The position numbers and the translations under genes are program-made. This document shows, one piece after another, positions 1 through 57,578 of a stretch of DNA of 64,000 nt; the stretch's first letter is position 1; every line of letters starts with the position of its first letter. The stretch comes from Amoebidium appalachense. Its lineage: Eukaryota > Ichthyosporea. The stretch covers positions 1,860,001 through 1,924,000 of the forward strand of contig CAVNZM010000013.1 of assembly GCA_963693365.1 (NCBI GenBank). Direction: 5' to 3'. A model generated the notes under the pieces. It saw only the letters and a program-made list of their open reading frames with translations, was not told where the DNA came from and did no database searches.

Positions 1-20
1 AGTTACCATCCACGACATTG

Positions 21-145
21 CAGATGTGTCTCTGCAATGCGTGTACGTGCAGGCCACCCAAATGGCTTGCACCGAAACTTAATCCTTACGTCTATAACAT
101 TTTTCTGTTTTTTGATTGTGGGACAGAGAAGTGCCCAGAAGGCTT
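21..145 (+). repeat. Dispersed repeat, copy 1
   Basis: A block of about 110-125 bases with the succession GCAGATGTG, CTGCAATG, GTGCAGGCCACCC, AATGxCTTGCA and TTTGATTGTGGGACA. The same succession returns further along the window with perhaps 20-25% divergence. No coding potential is visible, so it looks like an old interspersed repeat. Confidence 0.6.
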
Positions 146-384
146 TGATCGGTAAACCTTTTTCTGTGGGCCATTAATTTTATAAAGATTCAAGTGGCAC
201 GATCAGCTGTACCAACGCCACCTAAAAACGTGTGCCACTAGAATTTATGATTGTACATGTAACATACACGTACAGCACAGCTTCCGTGAGAGCATACATA
301 GACTAGGCGAATTGAATTGAATACTCGCAACCTACTTGCATCGTGCAAAGACCGAGGCGTTAGCGAAGTTATTCTTTCAATCAC

Positions 385-560
385 TTACCCCCCCCCCCCC
401 CCCCCCCCCCTACCTTCCTGCTTTGGAAAGCAAGAAAAAGTAACCCCCCCCCCCCCCCCCCCTCCCTTTCCCCCGTAGCCTCCCATCCCCAATCCCCAAA
501 TTTCTTTCCCCCCCCCCCCCCCCCTCCCCCCCTCCTCCCCCCCTCCCCCTCTCCCAACCT
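385..560. repeat. Poly-C block with three long C runs
   Basis: Three uninterrupted C runs of roughly 15-24 bases are separated by short spacers. The complementary strand has strong G-quadruplex potential. Run lengths of this kind are prone to sequencing and assembly error. Confidence 0.85.
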
Positions 561-780
561 GAGTCCCTCCCACCAGGCTGGGCGCCCCCACATATCTGCA
601 GTTTGAGCTTTTACCAAGACAAAATCCTTGACCTTGAGAGGAAGATAGAGGGATTTAAGCTGACGTATACATGGAGTGACCTTTGAGCCCACCAACTGGG
701 ACTTTTGCGCTGCCAATCGTTCAACGTAGCATTTCCCATCGATAGCCTGGCTTGGGGCCATGCTTGGCCGGAAAGGCTTA

Positions 781-906
781 CAGACGCTTGCAGATTTGAC
801 TCTGCATTGTGTGCATGGGCAGGCCACCCGAATTCGCTCTCCGAAACCTAACCCTTATGCCAAGTACCGTTTTCTATTGTTTGATTGTGGGACAAAAACA
901 TGCACG
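781..906 (+). repeat. Dispersed repeat, copy 2
   Basis: Shares CTCTGCATTGTGTGCATGGG, CAGGCCACCCGAAT and GTTTGATTGTGGGACAAAA with copy 1 in the same order. Similarity may extend upstream to about 680, where a segment containing CCCATCGATA also recurs near 3855. Confidence 0.6.
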
Positions 907-1245
907 CTGTGAAGAAAATGATCAATGATTCTTCTGTATTCAACATGCTACAACAGGCTAGCCCCTAGTTTCGTCGTGGAAATACAGTCTCTGACAGTAG
1001 AATCGGCAAACATTAATGTTCTCAGATTGCAATTGTGCGGATACCCACAAAAAGGCGACTGTTACCCATGCTCTCCATTTACATCTTACCCAAACAGCCC
1101 CCGTCCCCCTCCTCCCCCCCCCCCCCCCCCCTCCTAACACAGCAGTCTAAAAAAATGCCCACATAAGAGGTCTAAAAAAATGCCCACATACAAGTGCAGT
1201 CTAAAAAAAAAATGCCCACATACATACCAGCGCAGTCCACACACA

Positions 1246-1259
1246 CACACAGGCAAACA

Positions 1260-1290
<31 letters not shown>

Positions 1291-1395
1291 GCGTGCACCC
1301 TCTCCCTCCCTCCCCCCCCCCCCCCCCCCCCCCCCCCCCACGCACACACACCCTGCGCGCATGGCACACACACACGCACACACGCAGACACACAC
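1246..1395. repeat. Compound (CA)n-(CG)n-poly-C microsatellite
   Basis: A CA run passes into an alternating CG run, then into about 30 C residues and back into CA. The alternating purine-pyrimidine part is a classical Z-DNA-prone sequence. It causes overlapping long frames on both strands that are not genes. Confidence 0.85.
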
Positions 1396-2202
1396 TGTAC
1401 TACACCCCACTTAATGTCATGTGCCCTACTACTAGACTTGTAATTGTGAGACAGGGTTAGGATAAATGTAAGATTTTTCGAATATAAAATTCTAACGCTA
1501 GGAGTTGTGGAAAATCTAATATTCCAGCTGGGTACTGGGCCCAGATTGCACAAATGAAAATCAAGATTTTTCAAGATTTTTCCTTTTTGTTCTTGTGCCC
1601 CACCCCTCATCCCCCATCCTCAAAATTCTATCCCGTGACTTCGAATCCCCCCCCCCCCAAGCAAGTCTTAGACACCCCTTCATCTACACGTACATACATG
1701 GGGATAAACCCGGAGTCAAACCCGGCTGGTTTGGCCATTTGTGCTGCCAGTCGTGTTGGTACCGTGCTAAAGGAGTTTTCCTAAGAGGGGTCGCCTGCAA
1801 CCAGTATATATATCATCATAATTTAAATACTAGTATATATATTTATGTGACTACCGGTTGTGGGGGACCCCTCTGGGGTCCCAGGGACTGGTCAGAGCCA
1901 AGTCCTAGTACTGAACGACGGTCACTTACAGTGCAGTAGCTTCAACCTCTGTGAGGCTTGATATAAAACGAGATTGAAGTCATGAAAAAAAGTCTAATGG
2001 GGAAACTTTCAAAGAAAAAGCAGGAAAGAAAAAACGATTTGAGAAGGAAGGAAAGAAGGAAAGAACTTCGGAAAGAAAGAAAAAAGGAAAGTAAAATACA
2101 GGTGAATGTTTTCAGCTTCATAATTGGGGGTGGCCATTGGGCCCAACCATCAGTGGAGTTTGGATCTGTGCTTAAAATCATTGACCACACATGTCCTGCT
2201 GC

Positions 2203-2312
2203 AGACATTATGACTCTGCACTGTGTGCATGGGGCAGGTCACCCAAATGACTTGCACGGAAACTTAATGCTTATAACCGCAACAATTTTCTCCTTCGATT
2301 GTGGGACAGAAC
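2203..2312 (+). repeat. Dispersed repeat, copy 3
   Basis: Same order of blocks as the two copies above: GACTCTGCACTGTGTGCATG, CACCCAAATGACTTGCAC and TCGATTGTGGGACAGAA. A preceding segment with GGGGGTGGCC also has a counterpart near 3785. Confidence 0.6.
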
Positions 2313-2530
2313 TTCGTTTCCAGACGGATTTCATTTTCGTCATGCCAGAACAAGTTTCTGTGGCTTTAGGCTCGCCAAATTCAATGAAACATTCACAAGC
2401 TCATTGCGATCGCGCAAACACACAAATGTTAGACTCACAGGAAGGAAACAGTTACCCATTCTATCAGTTTATGGCTCTCTGATCCCTCAGAGTCTGCCCT
2501 TTCCTCCCCCCCTACCCCCTCTCCACGGGA

Positions 2531-2677
2531 ATGGCAAGCACACATGAAAGCGCCATGCACGCACACAAACACACACAAACATGCACCTGCACCCTCGCAG
2601 GCGCGTGTGGGCGCGCACACACACACCAACAGCCACACCCACACCCACCCACCCACCCATCCACCCACCCACCCACC

Positions 2678-2740
<63 letters not shown>

Positions 2741-2782
2741 ACACAAATGCGCGCCCACACACACACACACACACGCACACAC

Positions 2783-2834
<52 letters not shown>

Positions 2835-2945
2835 ACAGACAGCTGCAGACACAGCGCGCGCGCACCCAACCATACATACATGTGCACAAACTTCCGCAGA
2901 CGCACACACGCGCGCACAACATCCCCCACCCCCGGCCGAAAGTGC

Positions 2946-2976
<31 letters not shown>

Positions 2977-3062
2977 AAAAAAGAAAAAAGAAAACACACA
3001 CACACACACACGTGTGCGTGCACTCACATACACACACACACGCACGCACACACACACACACA

Positions 3063-3101
<39 letters not shown>

Positions 3102-3280
3102 ATGAACACACAAACACACACACATACACACACACAGCGCGCTACCAATCCACACATACACGTGCACACACTTCTGCACACGCACACGCGCGCACACCAT
3201 CCGCCTTAAGCCCCCTCCCCCTCCCCTTCCCCCCCCCCCCCCCGCCTTAAGCCCCCTCCCCTCCCCCTTCCCCCCCCCCC

Positions 3281-3311
<31 letters not shown>

Positions 3312-3332
3312 ACACACACCCAAACACACACA
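2531..3332. repeat. Compound CA/CCCA microsatellite with poly-C and poly-A
   Basis: About 800 bases of (CA)n with CCCA, CACG and CATA variants, two long C runs and one A run. It ends in a further C run followed by CA. A segment around 2866-2950 has a diverged repeat around 3145-3215 (TACACGTGCACA, CTTC.GCA.ACGCACACGCG), so the block grew partly by tandem duplication. Confidence 0.85.
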
Positions 3333-3784
3333 CCATGAAATCATTCATACACTGGCGGGTGGGGACCCAGCCAACTTGCAGCAGCCAGCTATGCACATGC
3401 TGCTTTGTGACCACTAAAACAAAAGAAAAAGAAAAAAGACAAAAGAAAACGGTGCTTTACACCCATCACCCGTTCAACGACTCTTGCTTATGGCTATATA
3501 TTCCCAACGAGAATGGCTTAGATGGCCCAAGTTTGTACTTATTGATGTTTAGAAAAGTGTGTAGTTGGGAAAATCTAGGGAGGGTGGTTACAGCTACCTT
3601 TATTACTTGATTCGTGTCACGCTAAAGTTATTTTGCCCAGTGATATAGATAGACAGAGCATATAGAGAGAGCCATTTGATAAGTAACCTACTGGAAAGGT
3701 GGTCTTTTAGAATCTAGACAGCAGGAGGTAAAACGGGAAAAAAAAAAGGAAGAAAAAGAAAAAAAAAATTTCAGCTGCATACTT

Positions 3785-4060
3785 GGGGGTGACCCTCAAA
3801 CCCAATAGTTTTGCTTTCTGCTGCCATTCGTTGTTGGCTGGGAGCCTGAAGTTCCCATCGATACACTGAATGCAGATGTAACTCCTAACACGTACTGACG
3901 TGTTGCCGCACGTGCGACATTATACATCTACTTCAGGCGGCCCTTTTAAGCAAAAAAAAAAAAAAAAGAAGAAGAAGAAAGGAGACACCGCCTCAGTAGG
4001 TGGTAGATGTAACTCAGGCTCCGCAATGTGTGCACGTGCAGGCCACCCGAATGCCCGGCG
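3785..4060 (+). repeat. Dispersed repeat, copy 4 (partial, rearranged)
   Basis: Contains GGGGGTGACC, CCCATCGATACACTG and, after an A-rich interruption, GCAATGTGTGCACGTGCAGG and CCACCCGAATG. It keeps only parts of the family. It lies immediately before the hairpin satellite, with a short poly-T/poly-A rich inverted segment in between. Confidence 0.5.
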
Positions 4061-4207
4061 GCCAAGAGCCGCTGAGAACCTCAAAGCAAACTACTGAGGC
4101 GGTGTCTCCCTTTTCTTTTCTTTTTTTTTTTTCCCTTTTTTTTTGGCAAAAAGACAAGAAGTAGATGTATAACGTCGCACGTGCGTCAACACGTCAGTAC
4201 GTGTAGA

Positions 4208-6053
<1,846 letters not shown>

Positions 6054-6888
6054 TGTGTCATGAGCGTGTGTGTCTGTGTACTGTGTTTTGTGTTTGTGTG
6101 TGGCTGTGCCTCATTGTATTCGTGGCTCATAATTACTTCCCATAATATGACCTCCATAGTACCTTATTATGCGTTGGGTGTTCGTTTGTAATGCTGTTGT
6201 GCGCCTGTGTGTGCATGGCATGCGTGCGTGCGTACGGCCGTGTGCGTTTGTGTGCGTGCCACTACCAGGGCCTCCTGGATACAGCTGTCTAGGAGGCCTT
6301 GGCCACTACGGAGTGCGTGCGGCCGCCGGCTGGTGACCGGATTTCTGCCGCGCTCTGATATAATGATGAGGATTGGATAAACTAACAAAAGCCAATCATA
6401 ATTCACAGTTGCTGCTGATATAATTGGCTCGTATCTGGTCTTGGAATAGATGACCAATCAAAAGCGGCTTCCTTCGATCATGCCCTAGACTTTCTGAACG
6501 GTTTGAAATTCGAATGTCAGAAAAAGTTGTCCCTATCAAATTATTCATATATTCTGAAAGCATCCAAGTTTTAAAACACCCAATTGGGCTTGACACATTT
6601 AGTTCTATGCTCATAGCGTTGCTGTGAAACACACGACAGCCTCAACTAAGTCATACATTTGATTTACCCGCCTCTGCTCGGTATTTCTGTTCTAACCAAT
6701 CACAAGTGAGATTGGCTTTCAAGTACATCCAGTACATCTGTTCGGCAGCCGTCAGTTCACATGCGAAACGTTCGCGGAAAGTTTACTTAGTCGTTGCGTT
6801 TCAAAACCACAAAGTAGCACTCCCTTTTAACTTCACACTAGACTAACTTAGAAGCAGAAAGAGTAGATATAAGCTATAAACTTTGAAA

Positions 6889-7076
6889 ATGGTGGAAGCT
6901 AACACTATGCAAATCTCTAAGCCGGCGGCGGAACAGACGGAGCTGGAGCAGCCTGAAGTCGAACACATGACCGCGCCCGTCTCGCAGGTGTCTGTCGATG
7001 TACCACCAGGAGCCTCGCATGTTGCTGACATGCACACCCACTACACGACAAAGGCGCAGGAACAATATGTGCATGT
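6889..7076 (+). CDS. Exon 1 of the four-helix membrane protein gene
   Basis: Codes for 62 residues plus two bases of the next codon. The donor is a consensus gtaagt. Its two trailing bases GT join the first base of exon 2 to give Val and continue as EEEGPLMTFK, which fixes the junction. Confidence 0.75.
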
Positions 7077-8453
7077 GTAAGTATTCTTATTCTTGTGGGG
7101 TGCTTCCTTCCTTTACAACTAAATCTGCGTGATCAGGAGGTACCTACCACACTCGCCACACTTGTTCTTCGAATTCGGAGCACATATGTGAGTTCTCAGG
7201 ACAGAGAAGGTTAAGCTAGGATGTAAGTAGTAGATTTGGTGTAGGCTTCAAGCACAGAACGGATTGAAAATTGGAAAACGTGAAATCGGAGCTGGAGATT
7301 TAGGGAGGAGGGGGGGAGGGAGGGGGCGGAGGGGGAGGAGGAGTTTTAACGAAATATCGACACTGGTGTTTCTCGGTTCAAATTTCGTGTCATGACCTAC
7401 ACAGTCTAAGTGCATGTCACAGCACGACCCATCATTCCAAATCTGCACCTGAATATCTGTGTTTGTGCTTTATTTTTAAGGGACCGGAATAGCACCAACC
7501 ATACGATGTTTGGTCATACTGGCGTAGACAAAAAATATGCTTGCCACCATTGGCATCGGAAGCTCTGTCACAGCACCGTTGCTGTCTCTGCAGATGTAGT
7601 CACGGTGTTGAGAGGAAATGCGTGCAGTGCACCGGCATTGTGCTTGCTCAACTTTTGTATGCTCAGTCCGCAGAATGGTGTTAAATTCGAGTGTCTGTCT
7701 GCGCGTGTCTGTGTGTGTTGGGTGTGTGTGTGGGGGAGGGGGGGGGGGGGGGGTTGGGGGGGGGGGGGGGGTGGACAGGTGTTTGTGTTTGCCCTGGTGG
7801 CCCCCCCTTTCCTCCCTCCCCCTCTCCCCCCCTCTCTCCCTCTTACGACACAACTCTCCCCCCCCTCTTAAAACACATGGTTGTACCCACGCCGAGTCAC
7901 CATGCATACACACATAAGCACACGGTGACAATGCACTTTCACGCACACGAAACCAGCTTTCCTCTCAGTCATGGCGCCACCTAATCCATAAAAGAAGAAA
8001 CACCCCAATCCTGCCCAAATACCTCTCGTTTACACTTATACAAACACTCCGTCTATTCATCAATTTACACAACCTTTTTCGCCATTGACACCTTATCATA
8101 TAACAAAACAGGGAGGAGGAGGGTCCCCTGATGACCTTCAAGACCAAACTGATCTACTTTGTTCTGATGGCATTGGGGATGTGTTCGTGGGTCGTCGGCA
8201 TTGGCGGTATTTCGGCCACCACGCAGACATGCAACTCACTGACTGCACCAAACTACTCGTGCAACAACCAGATTCGCCTCATCTGGATGAGGTAAACAAA
8301 AAAACACCCCCTCCCCCCTCCTCCCCCCTCCTCCCCCCTCCCCCACCGCCTTCTACCCCCTTCTCCCCTCCCCCCCCCCCCCCCCCCCTTCCCCCCATCC
8401 CCCTTCTAGATCTTCTTCAACCCCCTTCCCCCCCCCCCCCCCTCCCCTCCTTC

Positions 8454-8498
<45 letters not shown>

Positions 8499-8948
8499 AC
8501 ACACGCACACATCTCTTCCTTTTTCAGATTCTAAAATGAAACAAACTTCAGAGGAAAAAACCAAACTAGCATTGAGAGAATTAGGTTTTAAATAAGGGTG
8601 TGTATAAGTACTGACCCCTATTAACACTGCATATTTCTTTCTGGCAGTTTCTGGTTCTTTGTAGTGATGGTCCTCGTCACCGGAGCCATGGTTTTCGTCG
8701 ACAGCATCCCCCGGGCCCGCAACCTCATTCTCGTTCTCTGGGCAATGTGCACTGTCTTTACGATGCTTTCTGCCGACTACGCTCTTAGTTTGCAAGGGGA
8801 AGCGTACACTTTGGTGTCCAATCAGGACGGGAAGGAGCTTTACGAGAGGTCTGCCGTGACGTACAGCGGGGCAATTCTCATGTCCATAATCGGATTTGTG
8901 ATGGTGATTGCCGTGGGAGGGTTGGATAGGACTACCATTTGCCGTTAG
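6889..8948 (+). CDS. Four-helix membrane protein, 222 residues, 3 exons
   Basis: Three exons join in phase 2/phase 2 to give 222 residues and a TAG stop. Residues 1-69 are hydrophilic and acidic (Glu-rich around PAAEQTELEQPEVEH), so the N-terminus is probably cytosolic. Hydrophobic segments lie at about 77-96, 119-140, 148-166 and 196-215, giving four helices. The loop between helices 1 and 2 has two Cys and an NYS sequon, and the loop between 3 and 4 is about 28 residues and charged. A short basic PRAR turn separates helices 2 and 3. The topology is like MARVEL/claudin-type proteins, but I see no diagnostic motif and make no family claim. The ATG is the first in frame after a tract with stops. 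No neighbour relation to the EGF gene is evident; the two genes converge. Confidence 0.75.
8112..8291 (+). CDS. Exon 2 of the four-helix membrane protein gene
   Basis: Acceptor caaaacag, donor gtaaac, phase 2 at both ends. It encodes helix 1 and the following Cys-containing loop (CNSLTAPNYSC) up to the start of helix 2. An in-frame ATG at 8131 could serve as an alternative start if exon 1 is not used. Confidence 0.8.
8648..8948 (+). CDS. Exon 3 (last) of the four-helix membrane protein gene
   Basis: Acceptor ctggcag. Encodes helices 2 to 4 and a short polar tail ending in ICR before TAG. The exon is compositionally unlike the surrounding poly-C/poly-G sequence. Confidence 0.85.
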
Positions 8949-9919
8949 AAGGTTGTGATGTGTGTGTTGGGTGGGTGGGTGGGTGGGTCGGGGGGGGGGG
9001 GGGGTAAGGGGCAGGGGGAAAGGGGAGGTGGGGGGGGGGGGGGAGGGGGGGGGGAATGGCTGAGCGTTGGATTTGTGGATAGTCGAATTTGATAGAGTTC
9101 TGGCTTCATTGGTTGTTCACTCAGCCTGATGATTTGTTATGATTTATGATGGCCCTACAAAGTTTGTTTACATACCGCGGCAACAGGGGGGGGGGGGGGG
9201 GGGGGGGGTTTCGCTTGGTAGCAGAGTATGCAGTTGGAAATATTAGAATGATAACCAATGTATCAACCCGTATATACCTAGTAGCCTAGTAGCTGATACA
9301 TATACACCCCATCCATATGGTGGGTACGTCTCTCTCTTTTTCTATTTCTCTCTCTTGCCCAACAAGTTCTTTGTCATTCTTGTGGATGCTTGCTATATGA
9401 GTGGTTGATTTGTAGATCACGATTCTGAAATTGTACACGTGTACATAGACATAGAGACGGTATTATGTGACGTTCAGAGACCCCTAAAGCGTGCTATATT
9501 TGGAGCCTTTTTTCTAAAGAATTCAATAGGGTAGCTGGGCTCCCTGAAATAAAATGGAAATTCAGGACATTGGAATTACACGCACTGTAAGTTCGAGACC
9601 ATGGCTGCCAAAAAACATCAGGGAAAGGGAACTTCCAAGAACGCACACAATTCGGATACGCATCGGGAATCGATGACACCGGAAAGCAAGGACACGGTGA
9701 CTGAATTTAGTAGGTCTTAGGGAAATATAACACAAAACCAAATAAGAGCGCCGAACCCGTACCCGAAGGAATTTTAGAACGTAGTTTGGGAACGTGTAAC
9801 GCCAAGGCCTCCTATATCCTTGGAAACGCTCACTCTGGGAACCCTTTTGTGATCTGTAAGTCATGTTTATCACTTGCATGCACAATCCCCCTCCCCCCCC
9901 CCCCCCCCTCTCCCCCCAA

Positions 9920-9922
<3 letters not shown>

Positions 9923-9993
<71 letters not shown>

Positions 9994-10021
9994 GCACGCA
10001 CACACACACACACACACACAC
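9923..10021. repeat. (CA)n microsatellite
   Basis: CA run with a few CACG variants, preceded by a poly-C tract. Confidence 0.95.
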
Positions 10022-10599
10022 CAAAACGGAGAGGGGTCAACCCAGCGGCACTGAGCAAGGCCCTCTAAATAGAACACCTGCTTATGAGGATTTTAATTAT
10101 GCAAAGCCAACTATCGAACCTGGCTTCTGAAATAATATTTGAACTTAAAACCTTTTTTCTGCGTCGATTGGGCTCCGTGGAATTAATGCCGTCTTAATTG
10201 ACCTCAAAGAGCGGGGTGTAACACCTGCGATTCAAATTGGCTGTTTAAATACAAGGCATTGGTCGGTCCACTAATCATGAAATAATAGTCCCGGTATCGC
10301 TGCGGGAATGTGCAAAGGACCACATTCTGAAGCTGCAAATTGAAGCGAGGAAAACAAAAAAGACGAAATTCAAAAAAGAAGGGGGGGGGGGGGGGGGGGG
10401 GGGGGGGATCTGGAGGGATGGACACGTACATATGTGAGCTGGGATGAGGTGCCGGCACCAGGCCAACAGTACTTCCACCCAACAAGATACACATGAATGT
10501 AAAAACTTTAAGGGACGTCACAAGAATACAGTATATGTGGAGATACAAAGCTTTTTTTTTTGGTGACTGTGTGTGTATTGTGTGCGCGCGAATTGTGTC

Positions 10600-10601
<2 letters not shown>

Positions 10602-10630
<29 letters not shown>

Positions 10631-10644
10631 CACGGTGTGTGTGT

Positions 10645-10689
<45 letters not shown>
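10602..10689. repeat. (GT)n microsatellite
   Basis: GT run with one CACG interruption and GTGC variants. Confidence 0.95.
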
Positions 10690-11038
10690 TTAGAGTTTTC
10701 TACACCATTCATCCCGAGACTTCCACCCAACAAGGTGCAGGGCTGGATAACAAAAATGTACCTAGATAACCGAGATTTATCCACATAGAACTTACATGTC
10801 TTTGTGCAAAGTTTGAAACCCGTATAGCTGAATTATGTTGTGAAGTCTCAGAAGTCCTACGTACCGTCACAATAATTTTTCTCAGTATATCTCGCCATGG
10901 ATTAATGGTGAAGTGGCAATTAATTAACCCTGTCTGATGCCCGGCCCTTACTAAATTCATTACGCGCTCCGAATGCTTCTTAAGCTTGGACCTTAGCTCC
11001 CTTTCGTAGCTATATTACTGTAGATTCAGTTCCAGCAG

Positions 11039-11083
<45 letters not shown>
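11039..11083. repeat. Uninterrupted 45-base C run
   Basis: One of the longest pure homopolymers in the window. The other strand is a G run of the same length with extreme G-quadruplex potential. Confidence 0.95.
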
Positions 11084-11084
<1 letters not shown>

Positions 11085-12211
11085 AATGGGTTCTCTGTGA
11101 TCGGTTTTCCTCCAAATTCAGCAAAGTTTGATTTAGTAATTTTATCCTTGTCCTTCACGTGTGGGCTTCTAGAAACCCAAAAGAATCATGCGATTGGGCG
11201 TATAGTTATCCTGCAAATCCGACATATGTATAGATCGGAGGCGCCGCAGGCCTAGATCTAGTGTGTGGCCGTGCTGGAAAACACAGTTACTGTAAGCCAC
11301 ACATGCACACCAGGGGCAGTGCTCCCACCGTTGCCCAAAATATGAAACGTGTAAACCAACCAAATGCAATGCCCCTGTGTTTCATGACTCGTTTATCCAC
11401 ACTCAATGAGAATCTTTGAATTTATTTGTTTTGTATTCGTTATTTATTTAGGTATATCTGTTATTAGGCCTAGGAAGCTGACATGGGAAGCTCTGGAACC
11501 AACCAGGGCTCACAATTTAACGGATTTCCCCAAAGATATTTTATCCGGTTTTTTCCTTTCTTTTTTCTTTCTTTCTTTCTTTCTTTCTTTCTTTTCTTTT
11601 TTTTTTTTTTTTTGAAATATCAATCTTTAGCATTGGGAAATTCTGTCTTCACAATACAGTGGCAGTATCTACATAACCAACGGTTAGGTTAACGGTATTT
11701 TATTCTTGTCTATTTCCAATATTAAATATTATAACAACTGAAAACTCGAAAATCAAGGTAGTATGAGCATAAATAAAATCCCCTTATCATATAAAAAAAG
11801 TCGGGGAATCTGCACCCTAATTAATGACCACGATTGGTTAAACTAAGATCAGAAATTAATACCTTACGGAATCAACTTTAACTACCGACGACTATTTTAC
11901 GTTTACTGTATATCTTCGTTGTCGATTCTATTGGTACATTAATGCGACCATTATCAAAACTAAGGGGGTGTATCAATTGACACTTGAAGTTCCGGATGGA
12001 AAAATTTCTGAAATGAACCGAAAATATGAACAAGAAGTGGATAATGAAATGAGGTGCGCGCTCACACACTCAGTCGCGCTCACAAAGCGCACACATACAC
12101 AAAACGGAAGAAAAGTTCCTCATATTAAGACCTAAGCATATCATAGAAGCATGACAACGAGAAAAAAAAAAACACACAAACAACAACAAAAAAACGAGCA
12201 ACCAAGCCCCC

Positions 12212-12242
<31 letters not shown>

Positions 12243-12327
12243 AAAAAAAAAAAAAAAGAGAGAGAGAGACAGAGAAAGAGAGACAGAGAAAGAAAAAGAA
12301 GGAAAAAAGACACTATAAGACCACCTA

Positions 12328-57578
<45,251 letters not shown>

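Larger units (their letters stand above)
8949..12327. other. Intergenic region between convergent genes
   Basis: No exon is supported. It holds poly-G runs near 8992, 9030 and 9186, a CA run, a GT run, a 45-C run, a CTTT/T-rich tract near 11560-11613 and a C/A-rich tract near 12207-12258. A segment around 10440-10495 has a short imperfect inverted counterpart near 10719-10742 (ACTTCCACCCAACAAG). The rest is AT-rich complex sequence in which I see nothing recognisable. Confidence 0.6.

Noticed and set aside
2435-3209. Long Cys-Val, Thr-His and Gly/Pro-rich frames as genes (the same holds for many others across the window)
   Set aside because: They are translations of GT/CA and G/C runs, appear on both strands and have no codon structure.
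7410-7871. Extra exon of the four-helix gene around 7480-7700
   Set aside because: It has an acceptor-like site, but the translation is Cys/His-rich and runs into GT and G repeats. Joining exon 1 directly to 8112 gives a better frame and good splice sites.
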